From Comamonas fluminis (GTDB taxonomy: Bacteria > Pseudomonadota > Gammaproteobacteria > Burkholderiales > Burkholderiaceae_C): DNA of 64,000 nucleotides. Positions 55,073 to 63,811 of the stretch are shown here, one piece after another (the first letter of the stretch is position 1; each line of letters opens with the position of its first letter). The position numbers were made by a program, and so were the translations under genes. The stretch spans positions 2,245,501 to 2,309,500 of the forward strand of contig NZ_CP066783.1 of NCBI RefSeq assembly GCF_019186805.1, written 5' to 3'. A model generated the notes under the pieces. That model ran no database searches. It was not told the origin of the DNA and saw nothing but the letters and a program-made list of their open reading frames with translations.

Positions 55073-55402
55073 TTATTCGCCCAGCGCATCCAGCGCGCGG
55101 GCGGAATACACCATGGACGCGCCTGCATTCAGCGCCACTGCCACGCCCAGCGCTTCGGCAATTTCTTCCCTGGTAGCGCCAGCGGCTTTGGCAGCCTTGG
55201 TGTGCACGGCAATGCAGCCGTCGCAGCGTGTGGTCACGCCCACGGCAATGGCAATCAGCTCGCGGGTCTTGGCATCCAGATGGCCAGTCTTGCTGCCAGC
55301 GGTGGACAGCGCCTTGTAGCCTTCCATGGTGCCCGGAGAGAGTTGCGAGAACTCACCCAGACGTCCAGCCAGTTCCTTGCGGTATTCGTTCCAGTCCAGC
55401 AT
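55073..55402 (-). CDS. Carboxymuconolactone decarboxylase/AhpD-family protein
   Basis: A 109-residue CMD-fold protein with Cys60-x2-Cys63 and His67 (TRCDGCIAVHTKAA), the redox motif of AhpD-type alkylhydroperoxidases. Preceding it is ELIAIAVGVTTR, a consensus for the fold. It could remove peroxides by coupling to a thiol reductant; the true partner is unknown. It is a second CMD-fold gene in this window, unrelated in detail to the peroxidase-like protein at 1872. It converges with kup. Confidence 0.9.
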   Translation of the reverse strand: MLDWNEYRKELAGRLGEFSQLSPGTMEGYKALSTAGSKTGHLDAKTRELIAIAVGVTTRCDGCIAVHTKAAKAAGATREEIAEALGVAVALNAGASMVYSARALDALGE

Positions 55403-55522
55403 TGCATGCTCCTTGTGTTGATGCAGCTATTGTGTGGCGCAGCAATATGCCGCCCGGCGTAGGTGTTTTTCGAATTTGCGCTGCCTGAGCAGAGACCGCC
55501 AGCTGACCCTTATAGTCATCGC

Positions 55523-56143
55523 ATGAAGAAATGGATGTTTTTTCCTGCTGCGCTGGGGGCGAGCCTGGGGCTGAGCGCAACGCTGCACGCGGCCCAGCCC
55601 CGCGCCGTGGATGTGCTGGGCTTTGACATCGCTGGCGTGAAGCTGGGCATGGAGCTTGCTCAGGCCAGAAGCGCCATGGCCGCCTATTTCGGCATACCGC
55701 CTTCAGCCGTAGAGCTCGAATATCAGGCACAGCCCAGCCCATTGACGGGAACCGAGCTGCCCATGCGCCTGCGCTATGAAAAAGAGGGCGAGGAAGTGTT
55801 GGTAAATCTGGAGCCCAGGCTGCCCATCAACGCCAAGGCGACAACCTTTGCCAGCACCCAGGTCGTGCGCCACTGGCCGCAGGGCTCGCGCAGCAAAGAG
55901 CAGGTTTTTGAGGGGGCACGAGCGCGATACGGGGTGCCCTCTGGCGTGGTGGATCAGCGCATGCTGTGGTGCGCCAGGCCGTCGGCAGACCCTGCGGTGG
56001 TCTGCCTGCAGGGCAACCCGGCAGTGCTGGCCGTCTCTGCCAAGGGGGAGGCACTGTTCGATATCCGCAGGGTTGATGCGCGTGTGGAGGCAGAAATGGC
56101 TGCGAGGGCAGGCAGTGGCCGAAATGCCCAGCAAAGCCCGTAA
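55523..56143 (+). CDS. Secreted hypothetical protein
   Basis: A 206-residue protein with a signal peptide (MKKWMFFPAALGASLGLSATLHAAQ, cleavage near 23-25). The mature part begins RAVDVLGFDIAGVKLGMELAQARSAMAAYFGIPP, a small alpha/beta-like domain. It has two cysteines (RMLWCARPSADPAVVCLQG) that might form a disulfide. I do not recognise a family. The ATG at 55523 is chosen for the signal peptide; the open frame extends upstream to 55463 without a ribosome site. It precedes the LexA-box operon but ends before it. Confidence 0.65.
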   Translation: MKKWMFFPAALGASLGLSATLHAAQPRAVDVLGFDIAGVKLGMELAQARSAMAAYFGIPPSAVELEYQAQPSPLTGTELPMRLRYEKEGEEVLVNLEPRLPINAKATTFASTQVVRHWPQGSRSKEQVFEGARARYGVPSGVVDQRMLWCARPSADPAVVCLQGNPAVLAVSAKGEALFDIRRVDARVEAEMAARAGSGRNAQQSP

Positions 56144-56187
56144 ATTTCCAAGCCCTCAAAGCCTGAGCAGGCAGCGTGAACTTTAAA

Positions 56188-56203
56188 CTGTATAAAAATA
56201 CAG
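56188..56203 (+). promoter_or_regulatory. LexA (SOS) box upstream of FAN1-like gene
   Basis: CTGTATAAAAATACAG fits CTGT-N8-ACAG exactly and ends three bases before the ATG at 56207. A -10-like TATAAA lies inside it, so transcription may start close to the ATG, which has no visible ribosome site; the mRNA may be nearly leaderless. Confidence 0.85.
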
Positions 56204-56206
56204 CCA

Positions 56207-57940
56207 ATGTCAGGCGTCTTGATAGCTCCCCACCGTTTTTACTATCTGCACAACTTCCAGCAGGCGCTGGACTGGTTGGGCCAGCGTTATGGCGATCTGC
56301 TCAGCGCTGAAGAATGGCAGTTTCTGCAGCAGTTTCCCCGGTTGCCGCAAAGTGCGCAGGCCTTGCTGGTACGCATGGTCATGCGCAAAGGGCCGTGGTT
56401 CAGGGCCAGCAAGCTGGCCTATGAAGAGATTGCGGACACTGTGCAGGCAGCGGCGCCGCTGCTTGAGGCGGGCTGGATCAGCGCTGATGCGCCCATGCCG
56501 CTTTCCGAGCTGTTTGGCCTGCACACCAAGCCCGAGCTGCTGCAGATTTTCAAGCAAGCGGGGCTGAGTGCCACGCTGCGCAAGCCCGAAATGCTGGCGT
56601 GGGTGCAAGAGCGTATGCAGGAGGATCAGAAGCAGGACCAAGTGCAGCTACTTTCGGCACTGGATGCGCAGAGCAGGCCCTATGCCCGCTGGAACGCGCA
56701 GCCGCAGGAACCCGTCTGGCGCGTGATGGTGGGTGAGTTGTGCGAGCGCCTGCGGCTGATGTTCTTTGGCAATCTCTACCAGGACTGGTCGGAGTTCGTG
56801 CTGGCCGATCTGGGCATTTTCCGCTATGAGGCTGTGCCGCTGGACGCGGCCTCACGCGCTTTTCAAAGCCGTGCTGATGTGGACTTTTACCTGTCGATTT
56901 CCGCCAGCCGTCAGGCGCTGGATGAGGGGGCTGATGCAGTGCAGCTGCTGCAGTCGCTTATCGAAAATAAGAGCGCCAACCCATGGCTGGATCAGCGCCG
57001 GGCCAAGGTTTTGCTGCGCATAGGCCAGGCCAGCGAGCGTGCTCAGAACTGGCCGCTGGCAGCGCAGGCCTACACCGCCAGCGGCTACCACGGTGCGCGC
57101 CACCGGCATATTCGTGTGCTGGAGCGCATGCAATGTTTCGATCAGGCGCTAGCCCTTGCTGAGCAAGCGCAGGCTGCTCCTGAAAGTGAAGAAGAGCGCC
57201 AGCGCGTGGCCCGCATGCTGCCGCGCTTGCGGCGCAGTCTGGGGCACAGCAGCAGCCGCCAGAGTGCACTGGCCCCGGCTGTGGCGGCGCTGCGCTGTGA
57301 TGTGGAGCTGGACCTTCCCCAGGAAGCCACGGCGGTGGAATACGCGCTGCGAGACCACTGGCATCGCAATGAGGCGCCCGTGTTCTACGTGGAAAACGCC
57401 CTCATCAACTCGCTGTTTGGCCTGCTGTGCTGGCCGGCGATTTTTGCGCCACTGCCCGGGGCATTTTTTCACCCCTTTCAGAGTGGCCCGGCAGACTTGA
57501 GCGCCCCGGATTTTGCGGCGCGCCGTCAGCCGCTGTTCGATGCTTGCCTGGCAGAGCTGGAGGACGGACGCTACCGCGCCACCATCCGGGCGCGCTTTGT
57601 GCAGAAAGAGGGCACGCAGTCGCCTTTTGTCTTCTGGGGCACGTTGACGCAGGAACTGCTGGATCTGGCGCTGGAATGCATTCCCGCCCAGCATCTGCAA
57701 CAACTGTTTGCACGGCTGCTGCGCGATGTGAAAGCCAACCGCACCGGCTTTCCCGATCTGGTGCGCTTCTGGCCGCAGCGCACCGAGGCGCAGGGCCGCT
57801 ATGAGCTGGTGGAAGTCAAAGCCCCGGGCGATAAGCTGCAGGACAACCAGATTCGCTGGCTGACGTATTGCACCGAGCTGGGCATGCCGGTGCGCGTGTG
57901 CCATGTGCAGTGGCGCGGGCAGCAGACAGATCAGCCATGA
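56207..57940 (+). CDS. FAN1-like VRR-NUC nuclease
   Basis: A 577-residue nuclease. The C-terminal VRR-NUC domain has its active-site residues: Asp517 in GFPDLVRF and Glu536-x-Lys538 in YELVEVKAPGDKLQDNQIRW. The long helical N-terminal part (residues 1-430) resembles FAN1, the DNA repair nuclease that processes 5' flaps and interstrand cross-links. The gene is headed by a perfect LexA box, and its stop overlaps the next start (ATGA), coupling it to the helicase. It is most likely a SOS-induced cross-link repair enzyme. Confidence 0.88.
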   Translation: MSGVLIAPHRFYYLHNFQQALDWLGQRYGDLLSAEEWQFLQQFPRLPQSAQALLVRMVMRKGPWFRASKLAYEEIADTVQAAAPLLEAGWISADAPMPLSELFGLHTKPELLQIFKQAGLSATLRKPEMLAWVQERMQEDQKQDQVQLLSALDAQSRPYARWNAQPQEPVWRVMVGELCERLRLMFFGNLYQDWSEFVLADLGIFRYEAVPLDAASRAFQSRADVDFYLSISASRQALDEGADAVQLLQSLIENKSANPWLDQRRAKVLLRIGQASERAQNWPLAAQAYTASGYHGARHRHIRVLERMQCFDQALALAEQAQAAPESEEERQRVARMLPRLRRSLGHSSSRQSALAPAVAALRCDVELDLPQEATAVEYALRDHWHRNEAPVFYVENALINSLFGLLCWPAIFAPLPGAFFHPFQSGPADLSAPDFAARRQPLFDACLAELEDGRYRATIRARFVQKEGTQSPFVFWGTLTQELLDLALECIPAQHLQQLFARLLRDVKANRTGFPDLVRFWPQRTEAQGRYELVEVKAPGDKLQDNQIRWLTYCTELGMPVRVCHVQWRGQQTDQP

Positions 57941-60435
57941 AAGCGCCGCTGACGGTGGCCGTACGCGCACTGTGCGAATTCACTGCGCGCAGCGGTGATC
58001 TGGACCTGCGCTTTACCCCCGCGCCCAGTGCGCTGGAAGGCATGGAAGGCCACGCCGTGGTGCAAAAACGCCGGGGCGAGAAGTACGAGGCTGAAATGGC
58101 ACTGAGCGGCAGCTATCAGGACCTGCAGGTGCGCGGCCGCGCCGATGGTTTTGATGCGCGGTTGCAGCAACTGGAAGAAATCAAAACCTACCGTGGCCCG
58201 CTGGAGGGCGTTCGCCCCCATCACCGTGCGCTGCACTGGGCGCAGGCCAGGGTTTATGGCCACCTGCTGTGCCAGGCGCGGGGGCTGGCGCAGATCAAAG
58301 TGGCGCTGGTCTATTTTCAGATCGGCACCCAGCAGGAAACCGTGCTGACCGAAGATTGCAGCGCGGCCGAACTGCAGCAATTTTTCGAGGACCAATGCCA
58401 GCGCTATCTGGACTGGGCGCGCAGCGAGGCCGCGCATATTCAGCAACGCAGTGCGGCACTGGCGGGGCTGGCCTTTCCCATGCCCGCCTTTCGCACGGGC
58501 CAGCGGCAGCTGGCAGTGGCGGTGTACCGCACGGCCAGGGCTGCTGAGCCCGGAGCTTGCCTGATGGCGCAGGCGCCCACGGGAATTGGCAAGACGCTGG
58601 GCACGATCTTTCCCATGCTCAAAGCCATGGTGCCGCCCGACGAGAAGCAGGCTCGGGACTCTGAAAAAGAGAGCGCCTCACGCAAGCTACAGGCGCTGGA
58701 TAAGCTGTTTTTCCTCACAGCTAAAGGTACAGGCCATGGCCTGGCACTGCATGCGCTGGCCCAGATTCAAGGGGCGCTGGCGCTGTCGCCTGAAAGCAAG
58801 GGCGCCCCATTGCGTGTGCTGCAGATGCGCGGCAGAGACAAGGCTTGCGAGCACCCGGACAAAGCCTGCCACGGCGATTCCTGCCCGCTGGCACGCGGCT
58901 TTTTTGACCGGCTTCCCGCAGCGCGGCGCTCTGCCGCGGCATCGTCTGCTGACCGCACGGTCTGGGATGGCCCGGCGGTCAGAGCGCTGGCGCTGCAGCA
59001 TGGCATCTGCCCCTATTACCTGTCGCAAGAGCTGGCCCGCTGGGCCGATGTGGTGGTGGCCGACTATCACTACTTCTATGACAGCTCTGCCATGCTCTAT
59101 GCGCTGACCCAGCAGCAAGGCTGGCGCGTGGGTCTGCTGGTGGACGAGGCGCACAACCTGCTGGAACGCGCCCGCAGCATGTACACGGCGCCGCTGTCGC
59201 AGTTTGACTTGATGGCCGCGCGGCAGGCGGCTGAAGGGGCGGTCAAAAAAGCGCTGGATGCCTTGCAGCGCCAGTGGAATGCGCTAAACAAGACGCAAAA
59301 CGGCCAGATCTCTGACGAAGGTGGTGCGGCAGAAGACACACAAGAGGCGGAGCTGCCACTTTTTGCGCAGACCCCGCGAGTGGCGAAGCTGGCCTCGCGG
59401 CCATCTCAGGCCAAGGCCTATCAAAGCTGCGAAGCCATCCCGCCAGCGCTGCTGGCCGCTGTTCAGCGTGCGATTGCTGCGATTGCCGATGTGCAGGCCG
59501 ACCAGCCCCTGCCGCCCGGCGATGCGGTGCTGAGCTTTTACTGGGAGCTGCTGCACTTTCAGGCGCTGGCCGAATCTTTTGGCCCGCATGCGCTGTTCGA
59601 TATTCAAAGCCTTGCATCGCCAAGGCACAGCACCGCACGCAAGCCATTGCCAGCGCTGTCCACGCTGTGCATACGCAATGTCATTCCGGCGCCGCACCTG
59701 GCTGAGCGCCATGCGGCGGCGCAGGCCACGGTGCTGTTTTCGGGAACCCTCAGCCCTCCACAGTTCTACCGCGACCTGCTGGGTCTGCCGCCCGAGACGG
59801 CCTGGCTGGAGGTGGACGCGCCGTTTGCCGCCCATCAGCTGCAGCTGCAGATTGCCCGCCATATCTCCACGCGGTGGCGCGACCGGGAGGCTTCTCTGGT
59901 GCCCATGGCAAACCTGATTGCGGCCCAGTTTGCGCGCCAGCCGGGCAACTATCTGTGCTTTGTCAGCAGCTTTGACTATCTGCAGCGCGTGGCCGCCACC
60001 TTGCAGCGCCTGCACCCGCAGCTGCCGCTGTGGCAGCAGGAACGCAGCATGGACGACGCAGCGCGCAGCGCATTTCTGGCGCGCTTTGCAGCAGACGGGC
60101 AGGGTGTGGGGCTAGCCGTGCTGGGCGGGGCTTTTTCTGAGGGGGTGGATTTGCCTGGCTCGCGTCTGATCGGCGCATTCATTGCCACGCTGGGGCTGCC
60201 GCAGGTCAATCCGGTCAATGAGGCCATGCTGCGCGTCATGAACGATGTGATGGGCGAAGGCCTGGGCCATGACTACACCTACCTCTACCCGGGGCTGCGT
60301 AAAGTGGTGCAGGCGGCAGGCCGGGTGATTCGCACCGAACATGATCGCGGCGTGGTGGTGCTGATGGATGACCGCTTTGCGCGGGCGCAGGTCAGGGCGC
60401 TGCTGCCAGTCTGGTGGCAGGTTTCGGGCCAGTAG
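57937..60435 (+). CDS. Nuclease-DinG helicase fusion
   Basis: An 832-residue XPD/DinG-like superfamily 2 helicase. Walker A GIGKT (Lys219) and DEAH (Asp403-His406) are present, and four cysteines (304, 311, 316, 358) sit where the iron-sulfur cluster of DinG/XPD lies. The N-terminal ~170 residues resemble a PD-(D/E)xK nuclease (Asp70, Glu81-x-Lys83 in EEIKTYRG), as in Cas4/RecB-type domains. It overlaps the FAN1-like gene by 4 bp, so the two share the SOS promoter. Together they look like a cross-link repair nuclease and helicase pair. Confidence 0.88.
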   Translation: MKAPLTVAVRALCEFTARSGDLDLRFTPAPSALEGMEGHAVVQKRRGEKYEAEMALSGSYQDLQVRGRADGFDARLQQLEEIKTYRGPLEGVRPHHRALHWAQARVYGHLLCQARGLAQIKVALVYFQIGTQQETVLTEDCSAAELQQFFEDQCQRYLDWARSEAAHIQQRSAALAGLAFPMPAFRTGQRQLAVAVYRTARAAEPGACLMAQAPTGIGKTLGTIFPMLKAMVPPDEKQARDSEKESASRKLQALDKLFFLTAKGTGHGLALHALAQIQGALALSPESKGAPLRVLQMRGRDKACEHPDKACHGDSCPLARGFFDRLPAARRSAAASSADRTVWDGPAVRALALQHGICPYYLSQELARWADVVVADYHYFYDSSAMLYALTQQQGWRVGLLVDEAHNLLERARSMYTAPLSQFDLMAARQAAEGAVKKALDALQRQWNALNKTQNGQISDEGGAAEDTQEAELPLFAQTPRVAKLASRPSQAKAYQSCEAIPPALLAAVQRAIAAIADVQADQPLPPGDAVLSFYWELLHFQALAESFGPHALFDIQSLASPRHSTARKPLPALSTLCIRNVIPAPHLAERHAAAQATVLFSGTLSPPQFYRDLLGLPPETAWLEVDAPFAAHQLQLQIARHISTRWRDREASLVPMANLIAAQFARQPGNYLCFVSSFDYLQRVAATLQRLHPQLPLWQQERSMDDAARSAFLARFAADGQGVGLAVLGGAFSEGVDLPGSRLIGAFIATLGLPQVNPVNEAMLRVMNDVMGEGLGHDYTYLYPGLRKVVQAAGRVIRTEHDRGVVVLMDDRFARAQVRALLPVWWQVSGQ

Positions 60436-60561
60436 CTGTGCAGCACTGGGGCATGGCAGCAGGCATGTGAGGGCTGGGAAACGCTCGCTCACATTTTGTG
60501 TTGGATTCTGACGAATCGCGCTGCGCGCTGCCCGGATACTCGTGCTCAAAGGAGAGTCCCC

Positions 60562-61692
60562 ATGAACACCCACGACATTCAGAACAGCACAGCGCAGGGC
60601 CATCTTGCGGCGGAAGACGCCGCAGAAGGCTGGGATGCCATGGATGCCGCACTGGAAAATCTCTACGGTGACCAGCAAGCCGCGCATTACGGCACCTTGA
60701 TCAAATTCAGGCTGGGGGGCGACGATCCGCTGGACGGCATCAGCGTCTATCGCAGCGAACATGGCCAGCCCCACTGGCACTATGTGACTTATGGCTTCAG
60801 CGACCTCTACGGTGATCTGGACGACAGCCGCGACATCGAGCCGGACAAGCCCAGTGGCTATGGCTTTGAGCTGACCTTTCGGCTGGCGCGTGCCGCCGAT
60901 GAGCAGGAGCCACCGCGCTGGCCGCTGAACTTTCTGCAGAACATCGCCCGCTATGTGTTTCGCACCGGCAACGTCTTCGCGCCCGGCCACTGGATGACGG
61001 CCAACGGCCCCATTGCCGCAGGCACAGACACCTTGCTGACCGAAATGGGCTTTGTGCAGGACCCGGAGCTGCCGCCCATCCACACACCATTTGGTGACCT
61101 GATGTTTCTGCAACTGGTGGGCCTGACCGCTGATGAGCTGCGCGAAGTGCGCCGCTGGAATGTTGCCGGTGCACTGCAGGCCATGCAGCCCCATATGCCG
61201 CTGTGGGTGGCCGATCTGTCGCGCCCCAGCTTGCATGCGCTGCCCGATGTGCAGGCCGCCATTGATGCGGGCGCTGCCCGCGATGGCTCTAAAACCGGAG
61301 TGCTCTACAACGATGTGCTGGCGTTTGAGCCTCGCAAGCGCCTGCTGCGCAGCAACCAGACCGTCATTCGCCTGGGCAGCCTTGCCGTGCGTGACCTCAA
61401 GGCCATGCTGCCCGCACGTCTGCCGCATGGCCGCAGCCTGATTCTGGCGGGCGATGGTGCCAGTCTGGAGTTCGTTGCCGCAGAGGATTCAGCAGCGGGT
61501 GTGCTGGAATTTCCTGGCGAACACGAGGCCCGACTCAGCCTCAGCCAGACCCAGCTACAAGCCTGGGTCAACACCGTCAAAGGCCGTGATGGGGAATACC
61601 ACGTGCCGGGGCTGGACGCCTTGGTCTGGCAGGTCAAGACCAGCATCATCACCGACAGCGAAGGACGCGTTACCGGCAAGTACGAGGAATAG
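60562..61692 (+). CDS. Suppressor of Fused (SUFU) domain protein
   Basis: A 376-residue soluble protein with a bacterial SUFU domain: HYGTLIKFRLGGDDPLDGISVYRSEHGQPHWHYVTYGFSDLYGD and GYGFELTFRLARAADEQEPPRWPLNFLQNIARYVF. In bacteria, SUFU proteins are frequent immunity proteins of polymorphic toxin systems, though stand-alone copies like this are also common. A good ribosome site (AAAGGAGAG) precedes ATG 60562. No toxin partner is visible. A dispersed hairpin repeat lies after its stop. Confidence 0.85.
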   Translation: MNTHDIQNSTAQGHLAAEDAAEGWDAMDAALENLYGDQQAAHYGTLIKFRLGGDDPLDGISVYRSEHGQPHWHYVTYGFSDLYGDLDDSRDIEPDKPSGYGFELTFRLARAADEQEPPRWPLNFLQNIARYVFRTGNVFAPGHWMTANGPIAAGTDTLLTEMGFVQDPELPPIHTPFGDLMFLQLVGLTADELREVRRWNVAGALQAMQPHMPLWVADLSRPSLHALPDVQAAIDAGAARDGSKTGVLYNDVLAFEPRKRLLRSNQTVIRLGSLAVRDLKAMLPARLPHGRSLILAGDGASLEFVAAEDSAAGVLEFPGEHEARLSLSQTQLQAWVNTVKGRDGEYHVPGLDALVWQVKTSIITDSEGRVTGKYEE

Positions 61693-61710
61693 CTTTTTCT
61701 GATTGCTATT

Positions 61711-61763
61711 TATTGGGTAGCTCTAAACGCTTGAGATATAAGCGCTGCAAGGCTTATTTTTGA
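61711..61763 (+). repeat. Dispersed hairpin repeat, copy 7
   Basis: TTGGGTAGCTC, AAACGCTTGA, loop, AAGCGCTGCAAGGCTT then ATTTTTGA. It lies between the SUFU stop and the next gene. Confidence 0.72.
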
Positions 61764-61770
61764 AAACCTC

Positions 61771-62031
61771 ATGACAGACGAACAACTGCGCAGCCTGGCC
61801 CGGCAGATCGAAGCACTGGCGGCAGGGCAGCAGCCCACGGCCAGTTTGCGTGCCTTTGGAGAAGTGGCGCTATACGCCAATCGCGCAGGCTATCTGCAAC
61901 TGGCGGCAGCCATGTTGCGCTGTGCGGGGGCAGAGCATGCAGACATTGGTGCGCTCTTTGCGGTAGACAGCGAATTTGCCATCGATCATCTGGCGTTGAG
62001 TGAGGCAGAGTTCGATCAGCTGTCGAGCTGA
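61771..62031 (+). CDS. Hypothetical 86-residue protein
   Basis: A small soluble protein of mostly helical, alanine-rich sequence (MTDEQLRSLARQIEALAAG; AAAMLRCAGAEHADIGALFAVDSEFA). No family is recognised. It follows the SUFU gene on the same strand after 78 bp containing the hairpin repeat, so co-transcription is possible but unproven. The plus-strand frame is consistent and ends at 62031; it converges with trmO. Confidence 0.55.
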   Translation: MTDEQLRSLARQIEALAAGQQPTASLRAFGEVALYANRAGYLQLAAAMLRCAGAEHADIGALFAVDSEFAIDHLALSEAEFDQLSS

Positions 62032-62037
62032 GAGCGC

Positions 62038-62538
62038 TTACCGCATACGGTCATCCGAGAGCTTGCCTGGCAATTGCATCAGGCCTTTGGCAAACCAGCC
62101 AATGCGTTCAGTCGAGCGTACATCCAGGCGGGGAATATACGGCTTGATGTCGAGTACGGGCGTTCCGTCCAGCATGTCGTTGCCGCGAAATTCCAGTCTG
62201 CAGCCATCCAGGCGTAGCAGCTCGATGATGGACAGGCCGATGCGATTGGGCCGTGCCGGGGCGCGTGTGGCAAACACACCGTGGCTGGCCGTGTCCATAA
62301 AGGGTGTGACCTCCAGCTTTTCCACGGCCTCGTGCAGATGGGTGAGCACGATCAGGTATTGAAATTCCTGCACATCGCGCAGGCCCGCCGCGAAAGATTC
62401 GAAGATTTCAATATGCCCGCAGTGCTCAGCAGCTGCCACGGTCTGTATGGGCATGCCCACAGTGCTTTTGAAAGGGCTGTGCACGCGGCCAATCGGGCGC
62501 ATGGTGATGGTTGAGCCGTCCTGGCCTGTGCTGTTCAT
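62038..62538 (-). CDS. trmO: TrmO-like (TsaA) tRNA t6A37 methyltransferase
   Basis: A 166-residue protein of the TsaA/TrmO family, which methylates N6-threonylcarbamoyladenosine at tRNA position 37 using SAM. Motifs are MRPIGRVHSPFK, a downstream GHIEIFESFAAGLRDVQEFQYLIVLTHLHEA and FATRAPARPNRIGLSIIELLR, and VLDIKPYIPRLD. The gene starts 10 bp after the stop of the molbindin gene, indicating an operon. The start at 62538 fits the family, though ATG 62502 would suffice. Confidence 0.88.
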   Translation of the reverse strand: MNSTGQDGSTITMRPIGRVHSPFKSTVGMPIQTVAAAEHCGHIEIFESFAAGLRDVQEFQYLIVLTHLHEAVEKLEVTPFMDTASHGVFATRAPARPNRIGLSIIELLRLDGCRLEFRGNDMLDGTPVLDIKPYIPRLDVRSTERIGWFAKGLMQLPGKLSDDRMR

Positions 62539-62548
62539 GGGCTTGACC

Positions 62549-62974
62549 TCAGGCCCGCACCGCCAGCACTACCTGTGAAGCCTTGAACAAGGCCGTTGCT
62601 GTCTTGCCGGGCTCAAGCCCCAGATGGGTTGCGCTGTCATTGGTCACGATAGCGACTACCTGCAAGCCCTGGGCGTCGATGCAGACTTCGGTATTGACGC
62701 TGCCTGTCTTGACCTGTGTGACCTTGCCTGTGAGCTGGTTGCGCGCTGAAAAACGCATGCCTTCGGCGTCTGTCACCACGATGACCGAGGGAGCCTTGAT
62801 CATGGCAATCACCTGACTACCCGCCTGAATGCCCAGACCGATGGCGCTGCCATGTGTGATGGTGGCAACCAGCTGGGCGTTGTGCTCGGTGCGAATCTGC
62901 ACCTCATCGGTCACCACACCATGGCTGATGTGGGAGACGGTGCCGGGAAACTGGTTGCGTGCGCTGCTTTGCAT
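62549..62974 (-). CDS. Molbindin-like protein with two TOBE (MopI) domains
   Basis: A 141-residue protein made of two tandem TOBE/Mop domains (SARNQFPGTVSHISHGVVTDEVQI; SARNQLTGKVTQVKTGSVNTEVCI), the fold that binds molybdate or tungstate and forms storage or sensing proteins. ATG 62974 follows a good AGGAG site. The partner trmO follows 10 bp downstream. No ModE helix-turn-helix or ModABC genes are in view, so it is a stand-alone molybdate-binding protein. Confidence 0.88.
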   Translation of the reverse strand: MQSSARNQFPGTVSHISHGVVTDEVQIRTEHNAQLVATITHGSAIGLGIQAGSQVIAMIKAPSVIVVTDAEGMRFSARNQLTGKVTQVKTGSVNTEVCIDAQGLQVVAIVTNDSATHLGLEPGKTATALFKASQVVLAVRA

Positions 62975-63126
62975 GATGGCTCCTGAAGAAAATAAATTTA
63001 TAGCATCCCGCGCAGTGCAGGTAATCTGTGCAGCGTTTATGGATGGTGCAGGCTGGCGCTGATAATCGCTGTCAGCCATGTTGCAGCAGACAGCAACGAC
63101 CGGCCATTCCTGCAGGAACGACATCC

Positions 63127-63660
63127 ATGAGTGATTTGAAAATTGTGCAGTGCACACACGAGCGCCACGCCGCCGCGATTCTGGAGATATTCAACGACGC
63201 CATCGTCAACTCCACCGCGCTCTACGACTATCAGCCCCGCACCGCGCAGAACATGGTTGCCTGGTTCGAGGCCAAGCGTGCAGGCAACTGGCCCGTGCTG
63301 GGGCTGGAAGATGCGCAGGGCCAACTGCTGGGCTTTTGCAGCTACGGCAGCTTTCGCGCCTATCCCGCCTACAAATACACGGTAGAGCACTCAGTCTATG
63401 TACACCCTGACCACCGAGGCCGTGGCCTGGGTCGCCAGCTCATGGATTTGCTGATTGCCGAAGCACGCCGCCGGGGTGATGTGCACGCCATCATCGGCGC
63501 CATTGATGCGGCCAACAAGGGCAGCATTGCGCTGCACCAGCGTCTGGGCTTTGTGCATGTGGGGCAGATGCCCCAGGTTGGCTTCAAGTTTGGCCGCTGG
63601 CTGGACCTGGCCTTCTACCAGCTGACGCTGGAGACCCCGCTGAACCCGGTGGATGGCTGA
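63127..63660 (+). CDS. PAT-like GNAT N-acetyltransferase
   Basis: A 177-residue GNAT acetyltransferase resembling phosphinothricin acetyltransferases. Conserved features are EIFNDAIVNSTALYDYQPRT at the N terminus, the acetyl-CoA-binding YVHPDHRGRGLGRQLMDLLI, and HAIIGAIDAANKGSIALHQRLGFVHVGQMPQVGFKFGRWLDLAFYQL. The ATG at 63127 is used; the frame upstream runs through the molbindin promoter region. The substrate cannot be deduced; methionine sulfoximine/phosphinothricin-type compounds are typical. It is divergent from the molbindin gene. Confidence 0.9.
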   Translation: MSDLKIVQCTHERHAAAILEIFNDAIVNSTALYDYQPRTAQNMVAWFEAKRAGNWPVLGLEDAQGQLLGFCSYGSFRAYPAYKYTVEHSVYVHPDHRGRGLGRQLMDLLIAEARRRGDVHAIIGAIDAANKGSIALHQRLGFVHVGQMPQVGFKFGRWLDLAFYQLTLETPLNPVDG

Positions 63661-63811
63661 AGCCAGAGCAAAGCAGGGCTAAATAAGGCTGTACGGGCTG
63701 ATACATCCTGCAGCCAGAAAATTTTGACATTGTCTTGTCATCCCCAGCGGCGGCCCCACGTTAAGGACTGGCTGATCTCTTGTCAGCGTCTCACTTGAAG
63801 GAGTGTTTGCC

